Positions 49,220 to 56,123 of a stretch of 64,000 bases of DNA are shown piece after piece. Position 1 is the first letter of the stretch. Each line of letters begins with the position of its first letter. The DNA is from an uncultured Hungatella sp. Lineage in GTDB: Bacteria; Bacillota; Clostridia; Lachnospirales; Lachnospiraceae. Under the pieces are notes generated by a model. The model was given only the letters and a program-made list of their open reading frames with translations, ran no database searches and had not been told where the DNA came from. The stretch lies in contig CAJUEJ010000011.1 of assembly GCA_910585435.1 (NCBI GenBank), forward strand, positions 1-64,000. The letters run 5' to 3'. The position numbers and the translations under genes were made by a program.

Positions 49220-50098
49220 TTATTCAATATTCTGAATCTGCTCCCGCACTTTCTCTATCTCTGTCTTAAGGACAATGGCTTTATCTGACACCTCCAAATC
49301 GTTGGCCTTGGAAAGAATGGTATTGGCTTCCCGGTTCATCTCCTGGGCAATGAAATCCAGCTTCCGCCCTACGATGCCTCCTGCCAAAAGCTCGCTTCTC
49401 ATATGGGCAATGTGGCTTCTGAGGCGGACGATCTCCTCATCTACACAGATCTTATCTGCAAAAATAGTTACTTCCGTGACGATGCGGGCTTCGTCTAAGG
49501 CTGCATTGCCAAGAAGCTCTTTTACCTTTTCTTCCAGCTTCTCCCTGTATTCCGACAGGATTCCGGGGGAGCGTTCCTCGATGTAGTGTACCTGCTCCAG
49601 CATGTAATCAAGCTTTCCCAGAAGATCCTTTTTTAAATTTTCTCCTTCTGTGATACGGCTTTCCACGAATTGCGCCGCTGCCTCCTGGGTGGCCTGTGAC
49701 AGCAGCTTCCAGATAGACTCTTCATCCTCGGAAATCTCTTCCATGGTCAGCACCTCAGGCATTCTGGCCAGGCTTGAAACTTTTATATCATTGGGGATTC
49801 CGAAGCGCTCTTCCATCTTTTTGAAGCAATCCATGTATTCTGACGCCAGGGCTTCATTGTATTTTAAACATAGCTTGTTTTCCGTGTAGTCTTCAAAGTT
49901 TATGAAAATGTCTACCTTGCCCCGCTGTATATCCTTTTTTAAAAGGTTCCGGATGCCTGCTTCAAAGTAATTGAATTTCTTCGGCATCTTGATGCTTAAA
50001 TCCAGATATCTGTGGTTTACTGCTTTCATCTCGACAGATATTTTGTATTCCTGGGTGACTTTTTCGCATCTTCCAAAGCCTGTCATGCTTCTGATCAT
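49220..50098 (-). CDS. YicC family protein (endoribonuclease-like)
   Basis: A 292-residue protein with the YicC pattern: MIRSMTGFGR at the N-terminus, SVEMKAVNHRYLDLSIKMPK, and a C-terminal KLDFIAQEMNREANTILSKA helix ending in a DUF1732 signature. YicC proteins have been linked to endoribonuclease activity and stationary-phase fitness. The start is ATG 50098, with AAGGG about 8 bases upstream; an ATG two codons earlier is too close. It has a strong sigma-A promoter and heads the yicC-gmk-rpoZ unit. Confidence 0.93.
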   Translation of the reverse strand: MIRSMTGFGRCEKVTQEYKISVEMKAVNHRYLDLSIKMPKKFNYFEAGIRNLLKKDIQRGKVDIFINFEDYTENKLCLKYNEALASEYMDCFKKMEERFGIPNDIKVSSLARMPEVLTMEEISEDEESIWKLLSQATQEAAAQFVESRITEGENLKKDLLGKLDYMLEQVHYIEERSPGILSEYREKLEEKVKELLGNAALDEARIVTEVTIFADKICVDEEIVRLRSHIAHMRSELLAGGIVGRKLDFIAQEMNREANTILSKANDLEVSDKAIVLKTEIEKVREQIQNIE

Positions 50099-50131
50099 CC
50101 ACATGCCCTTCTTTCGTCATAGATACATACC

Positions 50132-50160
50132 ATTATAAGGCAAATGGAAAGGCAAGTCAA
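50132..50160 (-). promoter_or_regulatory. Sigma-A promoter of yicC-gmk-rpoZ
   Basis: On the minus strand TTGACT (50155-50160) and consensus TATAAT (50132-50137) with a 17-base spacer, directly after the STM4011-like stop codon. Confidence 0.8.
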
Positions 50161-50161
50161 C

Positions 50162-51706
50162 TTATACGGGAAAGTTTTTGCACATCCTTAGCATCTCCTG
50201 ATCCTCTGGTGAATCCCCGGCTGCCGCGGCATCTGCCGGGGAGATTCCCAGCCACTGGCACAAGACACGGACACCCTCTCCCTTCCCTGCACCGGCGGCC
50301 ACGATTTCCAGGCACTGCCCCTCCAGAAAGCCTCTTACCTGCTTTTCACATCGTTCCTGGCATTGGCGGACAGCCTCTTCCCCTTCTTTGGCCTTCCAGC
50401 CCTTCTTTCCGGGACGGAGGAAAGTGATTTTGTAGGCAAGTGCTTCTTTTTTATAGATGAGGACCCGGCAGCCAAGGCTTTCTCCCAGCTCCTTTAATGT
50501 CTGGTGATACGTCTCGTTTATGGGGTACAGCTTCTCCCTGACGCCTTCCTGCCCCTGCCACACCACATAGCCTCCGCCGCCGAAGACACCGCCTTCGAAC
50601 AAATGCCAGATTTCCCTGCACCGTCTGGCAGCAATTTCACAGGGCAGGGAGGTGGCGAAAAACAGTTTTGTGCCCTGGTTCCTTAAAAGCTCCAGTTCTC
50701 TTTTCGTCTGTTCAGGCAGTCTCCCTGTATTCTGCCTCTGTCTGCCTGTTTTTATGGGATCTGTCTGCTCCTCTTTCAAAAGCAATGTGCCGTCAATGTC
50801 AAGAAATACCGCCTTCGGGTTTCTGGGAATGCGAAACAGGGGGTAATCTCCAAAAAGGATCTGGTTCATGGCATCGGATCGGCCGCCGTATGCCAGGTAG
50901 CAGGAACACTGCTTCCGGCTGCATACAGACTCCAGAGCCAGGCATGTGTAGGCGTCAGGGCCGTTTTCTCCCTCAAGGTCATACCAGTTTTCTTTTCTTA
51001 CAGGACTTATGTTGCAGCTGCGGATTTTCCCGTCTCCTTCCACAAAAAACCTTCCCCGGCACCGGCAGGGAGCTGCTTTTACCGGTATCAGCTCCCGCAA
51101 AAAAAGGGGGTCGATCTCTGCAAAGTCTGCCTGCTCCTTTTGGGTGTAAGGCCGCTTCAGCCCGTCCATTTTGTTAATCCACAGGTAGATCTCTTTTGGC
51201 AGATACTGCCTCAACAGCCGGATATTCTGCAGGTTTTCAGGAACGCCTACAGCGCCTGCGCACAGGGTGACTCCTTCTTTTAAGAGACATTCACATCTCT
51301 GTGCAAAGACTTTCGCCTCTGTCATCTCCGGGTGGAAGGTTGCCCACAGGCGAAGCTTTTCCTTCCTGCCTCCTGCCTTCTGGTACAGGTCAAGGGACTG
51401 TTCTATGGGAAAGCTTAGGTTTGTCTGGGCTCCCAGAGCCTCCATGCTTTTAAGCACGGCAAGGCGCCCCAGCCCCTCCCAGTACCAGCTGTGGATCAGC
51501 GCTTCTCCGTAGGGAACGATCATAAGGGCGCCAGGCTTCCAGCCGTTCTGGGTTCTTCTGAATATGCTTTCCACGAACCGCTCCCACTGCTGTCTGTCTC
51601 TGTCATACTCTCCCTGTAAGCCCCGGTGTTTTGAAAAGGGGCAGTAGCTGCAGTGGTAATTACAGCTTTTTAAACTGCCTCTGTAAAGGATCATGGTTTT
51701 ATCCAT
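50162..51706 (-). CDS. STM4011-family radical SAM protein fused to a HAD hydrolase domain
   Basis: A 514-residue fusion. The N-terminal half (1-285) is a radical SAM enzyme of STM4011 type: RGSLKSCNYHCSYCPF gives C15, C19 and C22 for the [4Fe-4S] cluster, and later cysteines (APCRCRG, RSCNIS, CSRKQCSC) suggest an auxiliary cluster. The C-terminal half (about 293-514) is a Cof-like HAD phosphatase with FLDIDGTLL, FFATS and AGDSPEDQEM. STM4011 proteins usually end before this HAD part. The ATG at 51706 overlaps the STM4012 stop by 8 bases. The modified substrate is unknown. Confidence 0.82.
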   Translation of the reverse strand: MDKTMILYRGSLKSCNYHCSYCPFSKHRGLQGEYDRDRQQWERFVESIFRRTQNGWKPGALMIVPYGEALIHSWYWEGLGRLAVLKSMEALGAQTNLSFPIEQSLDLYQKAGGRKEKLRLWATFHPEMTEAKVFAQRCECLLKEGVTLCAGAVGVPENLQNIRLLRQYLPKEIYLWINKMDGLKRPYTQKEQADFAEIDPLFLRELIPVKAAPCRCRGRFFVEGDGKIRSCNISPVRKENWYDLEGENGPDAYTCLALESVCSRKQCSCYLAYGGRSDAMNQILFGDYPLFRIPRNPKAVFLDIDGTLLLKEEQTDPIKTGRQRQNTGRLPEQTKRELELLRNQGTKLFFATSLPCEIAARRCREIWHLFEGGVFGGGGYVVWQGQEGVREKLYPINETYHQTLKELGESLGCRVLIYKKEALAYKITFLRPGKKGWKAKEGEEAVRQCQERCEKQVRGFLEGQCLEIVAAGAGKGEGVRVLCQWLGISPADAAAAGDSPEDQEMLRMCKNFPV

Positions 51707-53000
51707 GGTATGCCTCCCATTCCTCCATCCTTCTCCTCACCGCAGGTGAGATAAGCCTGGGGCCCAGGCTGTCCGAATATTTCATTCCCTGGCTGGTAAG
51801 TGTTAAAAATCCCTGGTTTTGGAACAGGAATCCCTCCTGGATCCATGTTTCCAGAATGGGAAAATCCCCCAGAAGCCTGGTTCCAAAGATCTGTTCATAG
51901 CTTTTAGCGGGGAGCCCCGGACGGATCAGAAGATGGCGGATGACGTAGCGCCGTTTTTGTTCTTCCCCGGACAAAAAAATCCCGTGGGTAATCCTGGTAA
52001 AATCCCGGGTGTTTTCAAACTGCTCCAGCTCTTTTAAACAGTCTGTTCTCGTGATGGCATAGGGAGTACAGAAATGTAAGCTTCCCAGGTAGCTTCTCCC
52101 GCCGCAGCCAAGGGCCAGGGAAGTGCCTGACCCGCAGTCCAAAAATTCCCGGTTCTCTGACTCCCGTCTCACAAATCGCCGCATGGAGTCCTGGTGGTAT
52201 CCCATCTGAATCAGGTAGTCTGCTCCGGCCTCATACTCGTCGGCTGCCCTCTCCGGATCTAAGACCATCCCTTCTCTCATATCCTTTAACAGCCCTGCCC
52301 CGTGCTTTACATAGAGAGGATAGAGAAAGATTTCCTCCGGCTCATAGGCCCGGGCCTCTTTTAAAGACTCCAAAAAGGACTCTCTGGTCTGGCCTGGAAT
52401 CCCATAGATAAAATCCAGATTGACACAGGGAAAATCAAAGGCTTTCAGCATTTCCAGGGCCTTCCTGGCCTGGGCGGCGCTGTGGCTTCGTCTGAGAGTC
52501 TTCAGCTCCTCTTCCTGAAAGCTTTGAACCCCCATGCTGACTCTGGTGACCCTCTGTGCTTTTAAGATTTTCAGCTTGCTTTCTGTTGTCTGGTTGGGGG
52601 CTGTCTCGATGACAATGGCCCGGTCAGGCTCCAGAGACAGGCTGCCTTCCACCATGGCAAAGGCGCGCTCCAGCTGCCCCTCGGTCAGGAGAAGGGGCGT
52701 GCCGCCTCCTATGGTAAAATCAGAAAACTCTGTCCCGGCCTGGTTAAGCACTCTGCCATACTGCCGGATCTGCCTCTCCACCGTGTCCAGATACCTGTCT
52801 ATGGCCTCCTTTTTCTGCCCTGTCACAGAAAACAGGTTGCAGTACCCGCATTTGGTCTGGCAGAACGGGATGTGAAGATAAAGGCCGTGTCCCCTGCCTG
52901 CCAGCCGTTCTTTGTAGTCTTCTAAATTGACCCCTGTTAAGGGCCTGTAGGCCGTCTTATGGGGGTAACTGTACATATACTGATTGTAGATAGTTTCCAT
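51699..53000 (-). CDS. STM4012-family radical SAM protein (coproporphyrinogen oxidase-like)
   Basis: A 433-residue radical SAM protein resembling HemW/HemN. The motif YLHIPFCQTKCGYCNLF supplies C47, C51 and C54, followed by the SAM-binding TIGGGTPLLLTEGQL and VNLDFIYGIPGQT. The C-terminus resembles the HemN C-terminal domain. Its place between STM4011-like and STM4013-like genes marks it as the STM4012 subgroup rather than a porphyrin enzyme. The ATG at 53000 has GAGG upstream. The reaction is unknown; family knowledge supports radical chemistry or cofactor binding only. Confidence 0.82.
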   Translation of the reverse strand: METIYNQYMYSYPHKTAYRPLTGVNLEDYKERLAGRGHGLYLHIPFCQTKCGYCNLFSVTGQKKEAIDRYLDTVERQIRQYGRVLNQAGTEFSDFTIGGGTPLLLTEGQLERAFAMVEGSLSLEPDRAIVIETAPNQTTESKLKILKAQRVTRVSMGVQSFQEEELKTLRRSHSAAQARKALEMLKAFDFPCVNLDFIYGIPGQTRESFLESLKEARAYEPEEIFLYPLYVKHGAGLLKDMREGMVLDPERAADEYEAGADYLIQMGYHQDSMRRFVRRESENREFLDCGSGTSLALGCGGRSYLGSLHFCTPYAITRTDCLKELEQFENTRDFTRITHGIFLSGEEQKRRYVIRHLLIRPGLPAKSYEQIFGTRLLGDFPILETWIQEGFLFQNQGFLTLTSQGMKYSDSLGPRLISPAVRRRMEEWEAYHG

Positions 53001-53028
53001 ACTGCCTCTTCTTTGCAGGAATTGTTTT

Positions 53029-53058
53029 GTAACCGTTCAGACACCCCTGAACAGTTCC
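53029..53058. repeat. Inverted repeat, dispersed family 2, copy R3
   Basis: GTAACCGTTCAG, spacer ACACCC, CTGAACAGTTCC: the same layout as copy R1 with arm mismatches. It lies in the 67-base gap inside the STM cluster between the STM4013-like and STM4012-like genes. Confidence 0.6.
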
Positions 53059-53067
53059 ATGGTTTTC

Positions 53068-54003
53068 TCAAAGAAAAAAATGTTTATAGGGAACCGTATT
53101 GACAACCGGGTGGTTGATGCCGTGAAACTGGCAGCCGTCCTCTCCATAGCAGGTGCCGTGATCAGAACAGCAGATGACAAATGCCTCTCCCCGCGTCTCC
53201 TTCCATCCTGCAAACAGCCGCCCCAGCTGTCCGTCCACATACCGCAGAGCCGCCCTGTGGCTTTCCAGGCTGTCCTGCCTGGCGCCTTCCAGATAAAAAT
53301 AGTTGGGGTAATGAATGGCGTCAATATTGAGATACAGGAAAAGCTTCCGTTCTCTGTCCGCCTTCTCTATCCGTTTCAGCAGAAAATCCACCTGATTTTT
53401 GGCGCTGTCTTTCACCCCGCAGCCAAAGGAAGGGTTCCAATAGCTTTTCTGAAAGTATCCTGGAAAGACCTTCCCCAGCTCCGACCGCTTGTCAAAAAAT
53501 GCCACCCCGCCTACGCACCAGGTATCATAGCCTTCCTTTTCCAGCCCTTCCATGATGGTGCTGCCGTCGAATCCATAGCTGCCCTCCGGCGCCTTGCCTC
53601 CCATGCCGATCTGCTTTGGAAAAAACAGCATTTCCCTGTCTGCCAGATTCCGGGCCTCATAGGCACAGGGCAGAAATCCGGCAAACATGGCATGGTGGGA
53701 CGGGTAAGTAAAATTCCCCGGCGCCTGCCGCTTCTCCCACGGCCCGTACTGGTTTAGCACAGGGGTGGTTCCCCTCTCCTCTTCACAGACAGCCGCGTCA
53801 TACCTGAGGGTATCCAGGCAGATAAACAGAATATCCCGGCAATTTACCACCTGGCCCATGTCTACGGAAGGCTTTTTTCTCTTCCTGGCCGAGGCAAAGA
53901 TTCGGAACGGTACCTCGCCTTCTTTTCTCTCTGTCATTTGCTCTCTGCCATTGTATTTTTCATCTGCCAAATCCCTGTGCAGTGTTTCTTCTTTTTCATT
54001 CAC
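53068..54003 (-). CDS. STM4013/SEN3800-family sulfatase-like hydrolase
   Basis: A 311-residue alkaline-phosphatase-superfamily protein. The first metal-binding strand FICLDTLRYDAA is at about residue 60, a TYPSHHAMFAGF segment near 100, and the metal histidine region CCSDHGTCYGEDG near 285. The nucleophile region has threonine rather than the sulfatase Cys/Ser-x-Pro-x-Arg, so phosphoester or other hydrolysis is more likely. The N-terminal ~48 residues extend beyond the usual start. Start is GTG 54003 with AAGGAG 10 bases upstream, overlapping the STM4014 stop by 8 bases. Confidence 0.82.
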   Translation of the reverse strand: MNEKEETLHRDLADEKYNGREQMTERKEGEVPFRIFASARKRKKPSVDMGQVVNCRDILFICLDTLRYDAAVCEEERGTTPVLNQYGPWEKRQAPGNFTYPSHHAMFAGFLPCAYEARNLADREMLFFPKQIGMGGKAPEGSYGFDGSTIMEGLEKEGYDTWCVGGVAFFDKRSELGKVFPGYFQKSYWNPSFGCGVKDSAKNQVDFLLKRIEKADRERKLFLYLNIDAIHYPNYFYLEGARQDSLESHRAALRYVDGQLGRLFAGWKETRGEAFVICCSDHGTCYGEDGCQFHGINHPVVNTVPYKHFFL

Positions 54004-55030
54004 CTTCCAGCCACTCCTTCATCATCTCCGCCTGGCGGCGGTAGATTTTATTTTCCCAGAATATATCCTGATAGATCAGATCCCCCTGGCTGTTCATCTC
54101 GATGACTCTTGGACGCAGGCTTCCTTTTTCCAGCAGGATATCCAGCCCTGCGCTTCGCAGGCCCCCATAGCAGCCGGCCGCTTTTTTGCACAGCTCTTCT
54201 ATCTCTTCCAGAACTCTTGGGGGAAGCTTAAGCTCCGATGCCTTCAGGGGATGATTGTTTAAGTGCAGGTTGGTAATCGGCCCTTTCGACAGTCTTGCCA
54301 GCATAAAATCTGTCTGTCCATCCTGAACCACTGCCCTCAGATCATAGGAGTATCCCTGATACTGGGCCTTGGCATACCACCGTTCTACGATACAGTCCTG
54401 TTTAAGCAGCCGATCAACCAGTGCTGTCACCTGCTGTCTGTCTGTAAAGCACCGAAGCCGCTTGGTATTCACCAGGCGGCCTGTCACAGGATCTTCCATC
54501 CCGCATGTATAAAGCATCCTTTTTCCTGTCCGTTTCTGATAGCGGAAAGCAGCGATTCCCGCAGCGCCGGATCCCCGCACCGGCTTTATAAATACCTGGG
54601 AAACACCCTGGCGCTCCATCATGTCAAGGAGCCTGTCCGCACTGTCCACGGATCCTGCCAGGCATTCTGTGGCCGGTATCCCCTGTTGTCTCAGCTTTTC
54701 CTTGCAGCTTCTCTTGTCCAGAAGCTGCCGGATTGCCAGAGGGGTGTTGAGAAACACGATGGATTCCTTCTCCCCCACACGTTCCAGTGCCATCAGCTTC
54801 TCTTCATAATCCCTGGTTAAAGGATCCAGCTCTTCCAGGCAGCAGCTGGTCCAGACAGGCGGATCGATTTTTATAAACAACTCTCTGCCCTGCCATATCG
54901 GGGGAAGGCAGGGCCCTTTAAAATCCTTCCAGTCCCAGAAACCTACTGGCATTCCCGCGTCTTTGGCTCCCTTTTCCAGATAGAGAGTCCGCTTGGTTTT
55001 CGGGTTGCCCAGAAGAAGCGCCTGCCTCAT
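53996..55030 (-). CDS. STM4014-family ATP-grasp protein
   Basis: A 344-residue protein with an ATP-grasp layout: VFIKPVRGSGAAGIAAFR as the ATP-binding lysine/glycine loop near residue 145, DCIVERWYAKAQY with the adenine-contacting region, and RVIEMNSQGDLIYQD with the metal-binding Glu-x-Asn near the end. ATP-grasp enzymes join carboxylates to amines or thiols by acyl-phosphate. Start ATG 55030 overlaps the STM4015 stop as ATGA, so translation is coupled. In this cluster it could ligate amino acids to the product; this is inference. Confidence 0.83.
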   Translation of the reverse strand: MRQALLLGNPKTKRTLYLEKGAKDAGMPVGFWDWKDFKGPCLPPIWQGRELFIKIDPPVWTSCCLEELDPLTRDYEEKLMALERVGEKESIVFLNTPLAIRQLLDKRSCKEKLRQQGIPATECLAGSVDSADRLLDMMERQGVSQVFIKPVRGSGAAGIAAFRYQKRTGKRMLYTCGMEDPVTGRLVNTKRLRCFTDRQQVTALVDRLLKQDCIVERWYAKAQYQGYSYDLRAVVQDGQTDFMLARLSKGPITNLHLNNHPLKASELKLPPRVLEEIEELCKKAAGCYGGLRSAGLDILLEKGSLRPRVIEMNSQGDLIYQDIFWENKIYRRQAEMMKEWLEGE

Positions 55031-55884
55031 TCTGTCAGCATGGCGTTCATCCAGATCTCGCCATCATAGGTTTCCGGCTCATTGAATTCGGATGCGTCAA
55101 TGTCCACAGGAAGGGTTTCCAGGTCTTCCACCATGTCCTCAGACATGTAGTGATAATGGACATCCAGGGCCTTCACGTTGGGATAGGCAGGAAGCCGCTC
55201 CAAAAGCAGCTTCCCGCCTTTGTCTGTCAGGGTGCCGTTGGCCAGATCCAGGGTGTGAATCTGGTTCATGTATTTACAGTTTAAGACGATTTCAGTCAGC
55301 TCATCCTGTATCTCACTGTCCTCGATCCCCAGGTATTCCAGGCTGGGGAAATCGGATTTTTCCAGAAGGGTGCGGATGCTGTCCCCATTGCCGTCAAAGC
55401 CATAGTTATCGCTTCCTATATAGAGTACCAGCTTTTTTAAACGGGGCAGCCTGGCATTCTGGATGGACTCCATCACAGAGGAGGGAAGGCCTCCACAGAT
55501 GATGGTTAAAGCTTCCAGAGTATCATGGCTGATCTCACCCAGCTCCAAATCCGTGCTTCCTTTTATAGTCAGCTCCTTTAACTGAGGCAGGGCTTCCCAC
55601 AGTTTTTGATAATTGCCCTGTATAATCCAGGACGCCTCGCACTCTTCATAGTCCATGTCTCCTACAAACAGCTTTTCCACATGGGCAAACCTGTCTCTGT
55701 GGTTCACAATCCCGTCCAGGATAGCCTGGCAATCCTCCTCGCAGGGATTTCCCCAACAGCCGATCACCAGATCCGTCACCTGCCCAAACTCCGGATCCTC
55801 CAGAATCTCATCTACCATGGAAGCCGAACCTTTTCCTTCCTCATACTGCTCATAATCATACGAATATTTCTTTGTCTTTCCCAT
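55027..55884 (-). CDS. STM4015-family leucine-rich repeat protein
   Basis: A 285-residue acidic protein. After a polar N-terminus, residues ~75-250 contain leucine-rich-repeat-like segments (LPQLKELTIKG, HDTLEALTI, LPRLKKLVLYIGSDNYGF, FPSLEYLGIEDSEI, MNQIHTLDLANGTLTDKG). There is no signal peptide, so it acts in the cytoplasm. It is the first gene of the coupled STM4015-4014-4013-4012-4011 operon, with AAGGAGG before ATG 55884 and a good promoter. It could be a scaffold or the substrate of the downstream enzymes; neither is shown. Confidence 0.8.
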   Translation of the reverse strand: MGKTKKYSYDYEQYEEGKGSASMVDEILEDPEFGQVTDLVIGCWGNPCEEDCQAILDGIVNHRDRFAHVEKLFVGDMDYEECEASWIIQGNYQKLWEALPQLKELTIKGSTDLELGEISHDTLEALTIICGGLPSSVMESIQNARLPRLKKLVLYIGSDNYGFDGNGDSIRTLLEKSDFPSLEYLGIEDSEIQDELTEIVLNCKYMNQIHTLDLANGTLTDKGGKLLLERLPAYPNVKALDVHYHYMSEDMVEDLETLPVDIDASEFNEPETYDGEIWMNAMLTE

Positions 55885-55913
55885 AGGGACCTCCTTGTGA
55901 AGTTCTATGGAGA

Positions 55914-55942
55914 ATTATAGCATTTTGCACAGGTAATTACAA
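55914..55942 (-). promoter_or_regulatory. Sigma-A promoter of the STM4015-4011 operon
   Basis: On the minus strand TTGTAA (55937-55942) and consensus TATAAT (55914-55919) with a 17-base spacer, 30 bases before the first gene. Confidence 0.75.
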
Positions 55943-56033
55943 GCTTGAACTCCCGTAATTCACAGGCCGATTTACAGCTAGTGTGAACCGTAACGAACAG
56001 TAACAACTGCAGCGCGGAATCTGCCTGGAATCG

Positions 56034-56072
56034 TTGACAATCTTTGACCTGTCATGTAAAATGTTTTATAAT
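56034..56072 (+). promoter_or_regulatory. Two overlapping sigma-A promoters of the FtsA-like gene
   Basis: TTGACA (56034-56039) with TAAAAT (56057-56062), and TTGACC (56044-56049) with TATAAT (56067-56072), each with a 17-base spacer. They lie 52-90 bases before the start codon. Confidence 0.72.
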
Positions 56073-56123
56073 TGGCGAAAAATTCCGGGAATACGTGATT
56101 CATCGAAAAAGGAGGAAATGGGT

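Noticed and set aside
51699..53000. Oxygen-independent coproporphyrinogen oxidase or HemW assignment
   Set aside because: The general fold matches, but the coupled STM4011/4013/4014/4015-like neighbours place it in the STM4012 subgroup, so a haem role should not be assumed.
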